Positions 18,347 through 35,245 are shown, counted from the stretch's first letter. The stretch is DNA of 64,000 nt from Sphingomonas flavalba (GCF_004796535.1 NZ_SPHY01000010.1:50720-114719), one strand, 5' to 3'. The notes: generated from the sequence alone by a model not told the origin. A program made the numbers and translations.

Positions 18347-20698
18347 GTGAAGATTCGTCCCTCTGCCACCCCTACCGCCGCTGGTATCGGCTGGCGCCTG
18401 CTGTTCGGCTTCGCCGACAGCGGCTCGGCCGATTTCAGTTCCGTGCGCGCGGCACAGATCGCCGCCGCCAACCGGTTCACCCTGCTGCGCCTGACCGGCG
18501 AGTTGACCTCCGCGCTGCTGCTCGTCCTGCTGCTCGCCCGCAGCGCGCCGATCGTCACGCTCGGCCTGTGGTTCGGTGTCGCCGCGCTGGTATCGGTGGT
18601 AACCGTATTCAACCGCCTGAAGATGCGGGACACCGCCATCGAGAACGCAACGCCGGGCGACCTGCACCGCGAAACGCTGCAATCGATCGCGCTCGGCCTG
18701 GTCTGGGCGGTGCCGCCGATCCTGTTCAGCGGCATCGGCGGCATGGAACAGCAGATCAGCCTGTGGACGATCTATTTCGCGATGATGGTGGGGACGACGC
18801 TGCTGCTGTCGCCGCTGCCGCTCGGCGCGATCAGTTTCCTGCTGCTCGTCGGCGGCTCCAACGCGCTGGCGATGTGGAAGGCGGGCATGCCGATGGCCAG
18901 TTCCGTCGGCGCCAGCTTCACGTTGATGCTGGTCGTCGCGTGCCTCGCCAATGGCCGCGCCTTCATCGCCCATCGCACGACGACGCGGGCGCTGGTCGAG
19001 AAGGACGAGGTGGTCAGCCTGCTGCTGCGCGAATTCGAGGACGGCGACGCCGACTGGCTGTGGCAGATCGATGCGTCGAAGAGCCTGACCCACGTCTCGC
19101 CCCGCCTCGCCTATGCGCTGGGCGAAGAAGCGATGGCGCTGGAAGGGCGCCCGTTCCTGCAGATGCTGGCCGGCGACAGTTGGGAAACCGGCAATTTCTC
19201 CGCCCCGCTGCGGATTTTCGCTGAGAAGCTGAAGAAGCGCGAGGCGTTCAGCAACCTGCCGATGCCGGTCACGATCAAGGGCGAGACGCGCTGGTGGGAA
19301 ATGTCCGCCAGCCCGCGCTACGACGATCGCGGTGCCTTCCTTGGCTTCCGGGGCGTCGGTTCCGACATCACCGCCGAACGTCAGTCAGCGGACAAGATAA
19401 ACCGCATGGCGCGGTTCGACACGCTGACCGGTCTGCCCAACCGGCTGCAGATCACCGAGGCGCTGGGCAAGGCGATGGCCAATGCCGACCAGTGGCGGAC
19501 GCGCTGCGCGTTCATGATGATCGACCTCGACCGGTTCAAAGCGGTCAACGACACCCTCGGTCACCCGGTCGGCGACCGCCTGCTCGGCCGCGTGTCGGAA
19601 CGGCTGCGCGCGCTGATGAGCGACAACGAGATGTGCGGCCGCCTGGGCGGCGACGAATTCGCCGTCGTCGTCCGCGACGCGTCCGACAGCGCCCGGCTCG
19701 AACGGCTGGCGCGCCGGATCATCGAGGAGCTGTCGCGCCCCTACGAGGTGGACAGTCATACTCTGTATATCGGCGCCAGCGTCGGCACTGCGATCGGCCC
19801 GCGCGACGGGCGATCGGTGGAAATGCTGATCCGCTCCGCCGATCTGGCGCTCTATCGCTCCAAGGACGCCGGCGGCAGCACCTATCACGCCTATGAGCCA
19901 CAGCTGCACGTCCATGCCGAGGAACGGCGCGTGCTGGAAATCGCGCTGCGCAAGGCGCTGGAGCGCGGCGAGATGTTCCTCAATTACCAGCCGGTCGTCT
20001 CAGCCGACACCGGCACGATCGAAAGCTTCGAGGCGCTGCTGCGCTGGACCAACCCGGAACTGGGCAACGTCTCCCCCGCCCGCTTCGTGCCGGTCGCGGA
20101 GGAAGCGCGGCTGATCGCGCCGATCGGCGAATGGGTGCTGCGCACCGCGTGCGCCGAGGCGATGAACTGGCCGGCCAGCGTCCGGATCGCAGTCAACGTC
20201 TCCGCTGACCAGCTTGGTGACCCCAGCTTCGTGTCGACGGTGGTCTCCGCCCTCGCCCAGAGCGGCCTGCCTGCCCACCGGCTGGAGGTCGAGGTGACGG
20301 AAAGCGTGTTCATGCGCGAAGGCACCTGCGCAGTGCAGGTCCTCCAGCAACTGATCGAACTCGGCATCCGCCTGTCGCTCGACGATTTCGGCACCGGCTA
20401 TTCGTCGCTCGGCTATCTCAGCCGCACCAAATTCTCGACGATCAAGATCGACCGCAGCTTCGTACAGGGCGCATCGCGCAACGTGCAGGAGAATCTGGCG
20501 ATCATCCGCGCCGTCGTCGCGCTGGCCGATAGCCTGGGCATGGCGACGACCGCCGAAGGCGTCGAAACAGAGGAAGAATATGCGATGATCCGCAAGCTCG
20601 GCTGCCGCAAGGTGCAGGGCTATCTGTTCGGCCGGCCGATGTCGACGCAGGACGCGCGCGCGCTGTTCAACGACCCGGCAAAGGTGGTTGCCGCCTGA
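18347..20698 (+). CDS. GGDEF-EAL protein with PAS-like sensor and membrane region
   Basis: 783 residues. The N-terminal membrane part (about 45-220) has several hydrophobic segments; a PAS-like sensor follows (about 230-345, ending RGVGSDITAERQ). The GGDEF domain has an intact GGDEF at 434-438 but no RxxD inhibitory site just before it. The EAL domain has an intact EAL at 562-564, plus DDFGTGYSSLGYL and AEGVETEEEY, so phosphodiesterase activity is likely. It probably turns over cyclic-di-GMP in response to a membrane or PAS-bound signal. GTG start. A hairpin follows at 20709-20728. Confidence 0.93.
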   Translation: MKIRPSATPTAAGIGWRLLFGFADSGSADFSSVRAAQIAAANRFTLLRLTGELTSALLLVLLLARSAPIVTLGLWFGVAALVSVVTVFNRLKMRDTAIENATPGDLHRETLQSIALGLVWAVPPILFSGIGGMEQQISLWTIYFAMMVGTTLLLSPLPLGAISFLLLVGGSNALAMWKAGMPMASSVGASFTLMLVVACLANGRAFIAHRTTTRALVEKDEVVSLLLREFEDGDADWLWQIDASKSLTHVSPRLAYALGEEAMALEGRPFLQMLAGDSWETGNFSAPLRIFAEKLKKREAFSNLPMPVTIKGETRWWEMSASPRYDDRGAFLGFRGVGSDITAERQSADKINRMARFDTLTGLPNRLQITEALGKAMANADQWRTRCAFMMIDLDRFKAVNDTLGHPVGDRLLGRVSERLRALMSDNEMCGRLGGDEFAVVVRDASDSARLERLARRIIEELSRPYEVDSHTLYIGASVGTAIGPRDGRSVEMLIRSADLALYRSKDAGGSTYHAYEPQLHVHAEERRVLEIALRKALERGEMFLNYQPVVSADTGTIESFEALLRWTNPELGNVSPARFVPVAEEARLIAPIGEWVLRTACAEAMNWPASVRIAVNVSADQLGDPSFVSTVVSALAQSGLPAHRLEVEVTESVFMREGTCAVQVLQQLIELGIRLSLDDFGTGYSSLGYLSRTKFSTIKIDRSFVQGASRNVQENLAIIRAVVALADSLGMATTAEGVETEEEYAMIRKLGCRKVQGYLFGRPMSTQDARALFNDPAKVVAA

Positions 20699-20708
20699 TC
20701 CGATGCCA

Positions 20709-20728
20709 GGGGGCCTTGCATGGCCCCC
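20709..20728 (+). terminator. Hairpin after GGDEF-EAL gene
   Basis: GGGGGCC (20709-20715) pairs with GGCCCCC (20722-20728). It has no T tract, so it may be only partly effective. Its loop overlaps the -35 element proposed for tRNA-Trp. Confidence 0.4.
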
Positions 20729-20744
20729 GCGTCGCGGCTAATCC
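20716..20744 (+). promoter_or_regulatory. Predicted promoter of tRNA-Trp
   Basis: TTGCAT (20716-20721), 17-base spacer, TAATCC (20739-20744). The expected start near 20751 leaves a short leader before the tRNA at 20759. Confidence 0.45.
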
Positions 20745-20758
20745 GCCCCTCCGCACGG

Positions 20759-20834
20759 AGGAGTGTAGCTCAGTTGGTAGAGCATCGGTCTCCAAAACCG
20801 AGGGCCGGGGGTTCGAATCCCTCCACTCCTGCCA
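20759..20834 (+). tRNA. tRNA-Trp (anticodon CCA)
   Basis: 76 bases with an encoded CCA tail. Acceptor stem AGGAGTG/CACTCCT, D arm TAGCTCAGTTGGTAGAGC, anticodon loop TCTCCAAAA with anticodon CCA, and T arm GGGGGTTCGAATCCCTC. It sits directly upstream of secE-nusG, the usual alphaproteobacterial arrangement. Confidence 0.98.
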
Positions 20835-20862
20835 GGCAGCCCTGTAAAGCCGCGACCCATGC

Positions 20863-20891
20863 TTGCGCGGCCCCGTCGAAGACCGTATAGG
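20863..20891 (+). promoter_or_regulatory. Predicted promoter of secE-nusG
   Basis: TTGCGC (20863-20868), 17-base spacer, TATAGG (20886-20891). It lies in the 160-base gap between tRNA-Trp and secE. Confidence 0.45.
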
Positions 20892-20996
20892 GCGCGGATT
20901 CGGAAATTCGGTTGCTGTCGACCCGCTCCCAAGGGACGGGCAGGGGGGCTTTGACCCGGTTTCCAGGGAATTTGGACCGACCAGGACGGGATTCAG

Positions 20997-21209
20997 GTGG
21001 CGAAAGCGACGGACTTCATCGCGAATATACCGCGCTTCGTGCAGCAGGTGCGCACGGAAATCTCGAAGGTCGTGTGGCCGACCAGCCGTGAAACGATGAT
21101 GACCACGGTGATGGTGCTGATCATGACCAGCCTGCTCGGCCTGTTCTTCTTCGGCGTCGACCGGCTATTCAGCATGGTCGTCAGTTTCCTGCTGTCCCTC
21201 GCCGCCTGA
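20997..21209 (+). CDS. secE: Preprotein translocase subunit SecE
   Basis: 70 residues, the short single-helix type of SecE. The amphipathic helix (about 12-30: RFVQQVRTEISKVVWPTSRE) is followed by one transmembrane segment (about 38-60). It is an essential SecYEG translocon subunit. GTG start. It precedes nusG by 26 bases, the conserved order. Confidence 0.95.
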   Translation: MAKATDFIANIPRFVQQVRTEISKVVWPTSRETMMTTVMVLIMTSLLGLFFFGVDRLFSMVVSFLLSLAA

Positions 21210-21235
21210 TCGCTCGAAAGGTAAACTCCGCTTCC

Positions 21236-21772
21236 ATGTCTCGCTGGTACATCATCCACGCCTATTCGGGCTTCGAGAACAAGGTACGCGATTCGATCCT
21301 CGCCGACGCAACCCGCATGGGCCTCGACGCGCTGGTCGAATCGGTTGAGGTGCCGACTGAAACGGTCACCGAGGTCCGGCGCGGCAAGAAGGTGCAGTCT
21401 GAACGCAAATTCTTCCCCGGCTACGTCCTCGCCAAGCTGGAGATGAACGACGACGTCTATCACCTGGTGAAGAATACGCCGAAGGTGACCGGCTTCCTCG
21501 GCAGTTCCGGCAAGCCGCAGCCGATCAGCGAGGCGGAGGCCGCCCGCATCCTGAACACCAAGGAAGAGGCCGCCGCCGCGCCCAAGACACGGATCAAGGT
21601 CGATTACGAGATCGGCGATTCGGTCAAGGTGCTCGACGGCCCGTTCGCCAGCTTCAACGGCGTGGTCGAGGAACTGGACTTCGACCGCAGCCGGGTGAAG
21701 GTGTCGGTGTCGATCTTCGGCCGCGCCACGCCGGTCGAACTGGAGTTCGAACAGGTCGAGCGCTCAAAGTAA
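21236..21772 (+). CDS. nusG: Transcription termination/antitermination protein NusG
   Basis: 178 residues. The NGN domain (about 1-115) starts SRWYIIHAYSGFENKVRDSI and contains FFPGYVLAKLEM. The KOW domain (about 125-178) has VKVLDGPFASFNGVVEELD. NusG binds RNA polymerase, promotes processivity and Rho function, and couples to ribosomes. It is followed 79 bases later by rplK. Confidence 0.97.
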   Translation: MSRWYIIHAYSGFENKVRDSILADATRMGLDALVESVEVPTETVTEVRRGKKVQSERKFFPGYVLAKLEMNDDVYHLVKNTPKVTGFLGSSGKPQPISEAEAARILNTKEEAAAAPKTRIKVDYEIGDSVKVLDGPFASFNGVVEELDFDRSRVKVSVSIFGRATPVELEFEQVERSK

Positions 21773-21851
21773 TTCCGGCCACGGCCGGATATCCTCGCGG
21801 GAGGCAGCGGTGCTGCCGCATGGACCGCTAAACTTGAAAGAGAGTGAGTAG

Positions 21852-22283
21852 ATGGCGAAAAAGATTACCGGCTATATCAAGCTGCAGGTGCCGGCCGGCG
21901 CCGCCAACCCGTCGCCGCCGATCGGCCCGGCGCTTGGCCAGCGCGGCGTCAACATCATGGAATTCTGCAAGGCGTTCAACGCGGCGACCGGCGACCTTGA
22001 AAAGGGCGCGCCGACCCCGACCGTCATCACCGTCTACGCCGACCGTAGCTTCTCGTTCGAAACCAAGACGCCGCCGGCGACCTATCTGCTGAAGAAGGCG
22101 GCCAACCTGAAGTCCGGGTCCAAGGAGCCGGGCAAGTCCACGGTCGGCAAGATCAAGCGTTCGCAGGTGGCGGAAATCGCTCAGGTCAAGATGAAGGACC
22201 TGAACGCCAACGACATCGAGTCGGCGACCCGCATCATCGAAGGCAGCGCCCGCGCGATGGGCCTCGACGTGGTGGAGGGCTGA
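21852..22283 (+). CDS. rplK: 50S ribosomal protein L11
   Basis: 143 residues, full length. The N-terminal domain has [21 protein letters not shown] and the C-terminal rRNA-binding domain ends in [14 protein letters not shown]11 forms the GTPase-associated centre with L10-L7/L12 and is needed for RelA activation. The preceding 79-base leader contains a small GC-rich hairpin near 21775. It is four bases from rplA. Confidence 0.97.
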   Translation: MAKKITGYIKLQVPAGAANPSPPIGPALGQRGVNIMEFCKAFNAATGDLEKGAPTPTVITVYADRSFSFETKTPPATYLLKKAANLKSGSKEPGKSTVGKIKRSQVAEIAQVKMKDLNANDIESATRIIEGSARAMGLDVVEG

Positions 22284-22287
22284 ACCG

Positions 22288-22986
22288 ATGGCATTTCAGA
22301 GCAAGAAGGCGAAGCAGCTGGCCACGACCGTTGACCGGGAAAAGCTGCACGGTGTCGACGAAGCGATCGCCATCGTCCGCGCCAACGCGACCGCCAAATT
22401 CGACGAGACGATCGAAGTCGCGCTGAACCTGGGCGTCGACCCACGTCACGCCGACCAGATGGTCCGCGGCGTCGTCACCCTGCCCAAGGGCACCGGCAAG
22501 ACGGTGCGCGTCGGCGTGTTCGCCCGCGGCGCCAAGGCCGAGGAAGCGACGGCGGCGGGTGCCGACATTGTCGGCGCCGAGGACCTGCTGGAGATCGTCC
22601 AGGGCGGCAAGATCGACTTCGACCGCTGTATCGCGACGCCGGACATGATGGGTCTGGTCGGCCGCCTCGGCAAGGTGCTCGGCCCGAAGGGCCTGATGCC
22701 GAACCCGAAGCTGGGCACGGTGACGATGAACGTCGGCGAAGCGGTGAAGGCGGCCAAGGGCGGCCAGGTGGAATACCGGGTCGAAAAGGCCGGCATCATC
22801 CACAGCGGCATCGGCAAAGCGTCGTTCGCGGCGGAAGACCTGCGCGCCAATTTCGATGCGCTGGTCGACGCGGTGATCAAGGCCAAGCCGGCCGGCGCCA
22901 AGGGCAAGTATCTGCGCAAGATCGCGCTCAGCTCGTCGATGGGCCCGGGCGTCAAGGTCGACACGGCCGAGGTCGCCGCCGTCTGA
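22288..22986 (+). CDS. rplA: 50S ribosomal protein L1
   Basis: 232 residues, normal length. Family blocks include [22 protein letters not shown] and the signature [25 protein letters not shown]1 binds the 23S stalk near the E site; in many bacteria it also represses its own rplKA mRNA. It is translated with rplK and followed by a strong terminator, so rplKA and rplJL are separate units here. Confidence 0.97.
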   Translation: MAFQSKKAKQLATTVDREKLHGVDEAIAIVRANATAKFDETIEVALNLGVDPRHADQMVRGVVTLPKGTGKTVRVGVFARGAKAEEATAAGADIVGAEDLLEIVQGGKIDFDRCIATPDMMGLVGRLGKVLGPKGLMPNPKLGTVTMNVGEAVKAAKGGQVEYRVEKAGIIHSGIGKASFAAEDLRANFDALVDAVIKAKPAGAKGKYLRKIALSSSMGPGVKVDTAEVAAV

Positions 22987-23007
22987 CGCCGACCACGGCT
23001 GACATGC

Positions 23008-23038
23008 GAAAGGGCCGGGCGCGATCCCGGCCCTTTTC
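23008..23038 (+). terminator. Intrinsic terminator after rplA
   Basis: GAAAGGGCCGGG (23008-23019) pairs with CCCGGCCCTTTTC (23026-23038) across a six-base loop and ends in a T run. It should end the rplKA transcript. Confidence 0.85.
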
Positions 23039-23070
23039 ATATTCCGGATGCAGCCGTGGAGCCGCGCGCC

Positions 23071-23098
23071 TTGACTTTGCGGGCGCCGGCGCTAACAG
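23071..23098 (+). promoter_or_regulatory. Predicted promoter of rplJL
   Basis: TTGACT (23071-23076), 16-base spacer, TAACAG (23093-23098), placed after the rplA terminator and 238 bases upstream of rplJ. Confidence 0.5.
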
Positions 23099-23104
23099 CG
23101 CCCT

Positions 23105-23335
23105 CTGCCGTGCGGGCTTGCGCGCGCGGCAACCGTCCGAGACAGCGGGTGGAGGGAATATGCCCTCCTTAATCCCCCGCCTAGACGGGGAAAGTTTCCT
23201 GAGGCGGCGGCTTATGCCCTTCGTCTCTGCCAGCCAGACAGCCTTCGCATCGCGCGAGGCCGCGTCGGCCGAGCCTTCCCCACGGACAGTGAATGCCCCC
23301 GGTGGATGTCCCGCCGGGGAAATGTGGAGAATGGC
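23105..23335 (+). promoter_or_regulatory. rplJ mRNA leader, likely L10 autoregulatory leader
   Basis: A non-coding leader of about 230 bases. It holds a GGAGGG/CCCTCC stem around 23151-23168 followed by CCCCGCCTAGACGGGGAAAG and CCTGAGGCGG, resembling the folded rplJ leaders bound by L10-L7/L12 in other bacteria. The assignment is by position and hand-drawn folding only; a covariance search would decide it. Confidence 0.45.
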
Positions 23336-23851
23336 ATGGATCGAGCTCAAAAGTCCGAGCTGGTCGCCGAACTGAATCGCACCTTCTCCGAGGTCGGCGT
23401 GGTGGTCGTCACCCGCAACCTCGGCCTCACCGTCGCGCAGTCGACGGTGTTGCGCGGGAAGATGCGCGAAGCCGGTGCCAGCTACAAAGTGGCCAAGAAC
23501 CGTCTCGCCAAGATCGCGATCGAGGGAACGCCCTATGCCGGGCTCAGCGACCTGCTGACCGGGCCGACCGGCATCGCCTCATCCTCCGACCCGGTGGCCG
23601 CCGCCAAGGTGGCCGTCGACTTCGCGAAGGCGAACGACAAGTTCGAAATCGTGGGCGGGGCGATGGGCGACGTGCTCCTCGACGTCGATGGCGTGAAGGC
23701 GCTGGCCGCGCTGCCGTCGCTCGACGAACTGCGCGCCAAGATCGTCGGCCTCGTCCAGGCGCCTGCGACCAAGGTGGTCCAGGTCGTCCAGGCACCGGCC
23801 GGCCAGCTGGCGCGGGTCTTCGGCGCTTATGCGGCCAAGGACGCGGCCTGA
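23336..23851 (+). CDS. rplJ: 50S ribosomal protein L10
   Basis: 171 residues from ATG 23336 ([17 protein letters not shown]); the open frame continues 30 bases upstream but this is the conserved start. L10 anchors L7/L12 dimers on the ribosomal stalk. The N-terminal rRNA-binding domain contains [14 protein letters not shown] and [12 protein letters not shown]; the C-terminal helix ends [12 protein letters not shown]. It is followed by rplL after 45 bases. Confidence 0.97.
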   Translation: MDRAQKSELVAELNRTFSEVGVVVVTRNLGLTVAQSTVLRGKMREAGASYKVAKNRLAKIAIEGTPYAGLSDLLTGPTGIASSSDPVAAAKVAVDFAKANDKFEIVGGAMGDVLLDVDGVKALAALPSLDELRAKIVGLVQAPATKVVQVVQAPAGQLARVFGAYAAKDAA

Positions 23852-23896
23852 TTTTTCTGAAGCACTCAACCGAACATTCCGATTGGAGATATTGAA

Positions 23897-24274
23897 ATGG
23901 CTGATCTGAACAAGCTGGTCGACGACCTGTCGGCCCTGACCGTCATCGAAGCTGCCGAGCTGTCGAAGCTGCTCGAGGAGAAGTGGGGCGTGTCCGCCGC
24001 TGCCGCCGTCGCCGTCGCCGGCCCGGCTGCCGCCGGTGGCGCCGCTCCGGCCGCCGAAGAGAAGACCGAATTCGACGTGATCCTGACCGGCGACGGCGGC
24101 AAGAAGATCAACGTCATCAAGGAAGTCCGCGCGATCACCGGCCTGGGCCTGACCGAAGCCAAGACCCTGGTCGAGAGCGCGCCGAAGGCGGTCAAGGAAG
24201 GCGTCAACAAGGACGAGGCCGAGAAGATCAAGAAGCAGCTCGAGGAAGCCGGCGCGACCGTCGAACTCAAGTAA
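23897..24274 (+). CDS. rplL: 50S ribosomal protein L7/L12
   Basis: 125 residues. The N-terminal dimerisation domain (about 1-35) is followed by an Ala/Gly-rich hinge (about 36-55) and the C-terminal factor-binding domain ([35 protein letters not shown]). L7/L12 recruits translation factors. Its terminator immediately follows, and the expected neighbour rpoB lies 2.4 kb further on, beyond two inserted genes. Confidence 0.97.
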   Translation: MADLNKLVDDLSALTVIEAAELSKLLEEKWGVSAAAAVAVAGPAAAGGAAPAAEEKTEFDVILTGDGGKKINVIKEVRAITGLGLTEAKTLVESAPKAVKEGVNKDEAEKIKKQLEEAGATVELK

Positions 24275-24296
24275 CTTCGGGTCTTTCCGAAAAGAG

Positions 24297-24328
24297 AAGG
24301 GGCGGCTCCACCCGGAGCCGCCCCTTTT
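24297..24328 (+). terminator. Intrinsic terminator after rplL
   Basis: AAGGGGCGGCTCC (24297-24309) pairs with GGAGCCGCCCCTT (24314-24326) and continues in TTTT. A full terminator here means rpoBC is not mainly read from rplJL. Confidence 0.85.
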
Positions 24329-24341
24329 GCGTTTCGGCCGG

Positions 24342-25781
24342 TCAGGTGGCGACCCAGTTGCCGTGGAAGCCGGGCGGCACCCGGTGGGGGACGTGGACGG
24401 TAGCGCGCGCCGGGCCGGTGAAATCGGCGGCGTCGAGGATCTGCAGGTCGGTCGTCTGATCTTTCATGTCGACGACGAGGCCGATCAGCCAGCCCTGCCC
24501 TTCCCCTTCGCCGGCCGGGTCCGGAACGAACACGAATTCGCCGGGGTGGCGGCCGGAGCCGAAATCGTGGACCGTCGTGCCGCCGTCGATCAGGTCGTGC
24601 CGGAACAGGCGGGTGTCGTCGACCACCAACTCCCCCGCCGCCGGCGGCAGGGCGACGGTGTAGAGGTAGCGGCAGGGCTTGCCGGTGCGGCGCTCATCGT
24701 AGCGGGGAAACTCCTGGCAATGATCGTGGACCACCTGCCGCCGGACCGAGCGGGTGGCCGGATCGACCGTCCAGCGTTCAAGCCGCGAGGCGGGGGAGTC
24801 CGGGCCGCGCCGGCTGTCGGCGAACATTGTGTCGTGGACGACGACATCGACGACGACGCTGCCATCCGGCGCGTCATAGGCGTTGCCGGCGTGGAACACA
24901 TAGCAGGGATCCACCGCGCACCAGACGATGTCGGCCCCCGCCCCGCCCTTCGCGAGCAGGCCGACCCGCGCTGGATGGGCCGGGTTCCAGCGATAGGGGA
25001 AACGCTGCCCCCGCAGCAGCGCCTTCATCGAGAAGGTGACCGGCAGGTCGAGGACGACGACGCGGCTGGCGGTGATCGCGCAATCGTGGATGCTGGGGCC
25101 GTCGGCCACCGCGATCGGCTCCCGCCGGGTCACCCGCCCGGCGGCGTCGACGACGACATGCCAGACGGTATCCCGCGTCATCGCGTCGTAGGTGATCGCG
25201 TGGAGCGCGCCGGTTTCCGGGTCGCGGTGCGGGTGGGCGGAGAAGGGGCCGGCGAGCGTGCCGTCGAACGGGTTGTGGGCCAGCGTCTCCAGTCCGTCGT
25301 CTACCTCGACCGGGTGGCCGCCGGCCTCGACGATCGCCCAGGTGCGGCCGGCATGGCCGATGATGTTGGTATTGGCGTTGTCCGACAGCGCGGCGCGCCG
25401 GCCCGGCGCCGGCGGCTCGCCGAGCGCGGCGCTGACCGCGTTCGAGCGCAGCCAGCGGTTGCGGTACCAGAGCGCGCGGCCGCCGGCGATGCGGATGCCG
25501 TGGGCCATGCCGTCGCCGGTGAACCAGTGATAGTCGGCCGGGTTGGGCGGGGTGACCGGGTTGGGGCCGATCCGCAGGTAGCGGCCGTCGAGCGCCGGGG
25601 GGATGGCGCCGGTGACGGCGAGGTCGGCGATCGTCTCCTCCGTCGTCATCGGCTGGTGGATGCCGGTCAGGTAGGGATGGGGACCGGAGGGCGGAGCGAG
25701 GCGGGCGCGATTGAAGGCGGCGACGCGGCTGACGCCCTTGCCGACGACGGAACGGATCGTAGTTTCCACCGAGGTTATCAC
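24342..25781 (-). CDS. Carotenoid oxygenase family protein
   Basis: 479-residue non-haem iron dioxygenase (RPE65/CCD family). The four iron-binding His appear in SAHPHRD, SIHDC, FHAGNAYD and GFHGNW at the C terminus; the N-terminal motif RYLRIGPNP is also typical. Family members cleave carotenoids or stilbene/lignin-derived phenolics; some sphingomonad members cleave stilbenes, so the substrate is open. GTG at 25781 has AAGGTG eight bases upstream. It is divergent from a TetR gene with operator-like repeats in the 47-base gap, and lies between rplL and rpoB. Confidence 0.9.
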   Translation of the reverse strand: MITSVETTIRSVVGKGVSRVAAFNRARLAPPSGPHPYLTGIHQPMTTEETIADLAVTGAIPPALDGRYLRIGPNPVTPPNPADYHWFTGDGMAHGIRIAGGRALWYRNRWLRSNAVSAALGEPPAPGRRAALSDNANTNIIGHAGRTWAIVEAGGHPVEVDDGLETLAHNPFDGTLAGPFSAHPHRDPETGALHAITYDAMTRDTVWHVVVDAAGRVTRREPIAVADGPSIHDCAITASRVVVLDLPVTFSMKALLRGQRFPYRWNPAHPARVGLLAKGGAGADIVWCAVDPCYVFHAGNAYDAPDGSVVVDVVVHDTMFADSRRGPDSPASRLERWTVDPATRSVRRQVVHDHCQEFPRYDERRTGKPCRYLYTVALPPAAGELVVDDTRLFRHDLIDGGTTVHDFGSGRHPGEFVFVPDPAGEGEGQGWLIGLVVDMKDQTTDLQILDAADFTGPARATVHVPHRVPPGFHGNWVAT

Positions 25782-25810
25782 GGCAATATCACCTTTCCTA
25801 TTTCGACCCC

Positions 25811-25857
25811 CATGTTTACAGCGACAACATGACTCGCAAAGATAACAGTGTCAACAT
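25811..25857. promoter_or_regulatory. Candidate TetR operator(s)
   Basis: CATGTT (25811-25816) and AACATG (25826-25831) form an inverted repeat around nine bases, ending on the TetR start codon. A related sequence is repeated: ACAGCGACAACAT (25818-25830) and ACAGTGTCAACAT (25845-25857). This position would let the repressor control itself and the divergent oxygenase gene. Confidence 0.4.
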
Positions 25858-26440
25858 TGAATCGCGGCGCGGCTACCATCACGGCGACCTGCGCGGCGCG
25901 CTGATCGCGATCGGGCTGGAAATGCTGGACGCGATGCCGGCCGAGGCGATCAGCCTGCGGGCGATGGCGCGGCGCGCCGGGGTCAGCGCCACCGCCGTCT
26001 ACCGCCATTTCCCCAACCGGCAGGCGCTGCTCGCCGCGCTGGCGCGGGAGGGCATGGAGCGGCTGGGCGGGCTGCAGCGCGCGGCGAGCGCGGCGGCCGG
26101 CGGCGGCGGCCCGGGGCTTGCGGCGAGCGGCCGCACCTATGTGCGCTTCGCGGTCGACAACCCGGCCTTGTTCCGGCTGGCCTTCGCCTCCGCCCCGGCG
26201 ACGGCACTGCTCGACCTGCCGCTGGACGAGGCGGGCAGCGCGATGCGCGGGCTGCGCGAAGCGATCGCCGAACTGCTGCCCCCCGCCCTGCCCCCGGCGG
26301 CGCGGCGCGACGCGGCACTACACGCCTGGTCGCTGGTCCACGGGCTGGCGATGCTGATCCTCGACGGGCAGGTCGGTTACGACCCTGCCGAAGTCGACCG
26401 GGTGATCCGCGCCACCCTGCCCGGCAGCGCCGCCGGCTGA
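25829..26440 (+). CDS. TetR/AcrR family transcriptional regulator
   Basis: 203 residues. The N-terminal helix-turn-helix domain (about 14-62) begins RRGYHHGDLRGALIAIGLEML and has ISLRAMARRAGVSATAVYRHFPNRQALLAAL. The C-terminal ligand-binding domain is divergent; it resembles the TetR_C WHG-type domain (LHAWSLVHGLAMLILDGQV). It is divergent from the carotenoid oxygenase gene and is most likely its local regulator. The ligand is unknown, possibly the oxygenase substrate or product. Confidence 0.9.
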   Translation: MTRKDNSVNIESRRGYHHGDLRGALIAIGLEMLDAMPAEAISLRAMARRAGVSATAVYRHFPNRQALLAALAREGMERLGGLQRAASAAAGGGGPGLAASGRTYVRFAVDNPALFRLAFASAPATALLDLPLDEAGSAMRGLREAIAELLPPALPPAARRDAALHAWSLVHGLAMLILDGQVGYDPAEVDRVIRATLPGSAAG

Positions 26441-26452
26441 GCGGGCGGCGGT

Positions 26453-26481
26453 TTGACAGCGCCCCACCCCGTCCCTATATC
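26453..26481 (+). promoter_or_regulatory. Strong predicted promoter of rpoBC
   Basis: TTGACA (26453-26458), exact 17-base spacer, TATATC (26476-26481). It lies just after the TetR gene and 172 bases before rpoB, giving rpoBC its own promoter. Confidence 0.7.
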
Positions 26482-26572
26482 GCGCCCACACACCACAGCT
26501 TGCCGGGAAATGGCGCGCCTTCGCGCAGCGCGCCGAACGAATGGGCAGGCCGGGGTTCCGGACGCTGAAGCT

Positions 26573-26605
26573 GCGATCCCCGCCTTGGGGATATCGCGGC
26601 TTTTT
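26573..26605 (+). promoter_or_regulatory. Terminator-like attenuator hairpin in rpoB leader
   Basis: GCGATCCCC (26573-26581) pairs with GGGGATATCGC (26587-26597), with a two-base bulge and a five-base loop, followed by GGC and TTTTT. It lies inside the leader between the rpoBC promoter and the rpoB start, where attenuation is known in enterobacteria. Confidence 0.55.
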
Positions 26606-26652
26606 GCGTCTTTCAGCGTGCCCGATACGTAAAGACGAGGCGAACCAGACTC

Positions 26653-30816
<4,164 letters not shown>

Positions 30817-30824
30817 CCCGCCAA

Positions 30825-30851
30825 GGCACCTCCCCCCGCCGGGGAGGTGCC
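30825..30851. repeat. Perfect GC-rich palindrome between rpoB and rpoC
   Basis: GGCACCTCCCC (30825-30835) and GGGGAGGTGCC (30841-30851) are perfect inverted repeats around a five-base loop. A second stem (30892-30916) stands just before the rpoC Shine-Dalgarno sequence. No T tract follows, so these are not obvious terminators. Confidence 0.6.
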
Positions 30852-30931
30852 GGGGACGGCGCAGCCCGCCGCCGCCGAGATGACAGCCCCAGCCCCTCCC
30901 CCCGCACCGGAGGGGCCAAGGAGTGAAACGA

Positions 30932-35185
<4,254 letters not shown>

Positions 35186-35216
35186 GCGCCGCCCGACAGC
35201 GGAAGAACAGCCGCAG

Positions 35217-35245
35217 ACCCCGTCGGACCCGGTCCGGCGGGGTTT
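35217..35245 (+). terminator. Terminator after rpoC
   Basis: ACCCCG (35217-35222) and CGGAC (35224-35228) pair with GTCCG (35232-35236) and CGGGGT (35238-35243), then TT. It lies 32 bases after the rpoC stop. The rest of the gap to 35410 holds no gene I can support. Confidence 0.7.
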
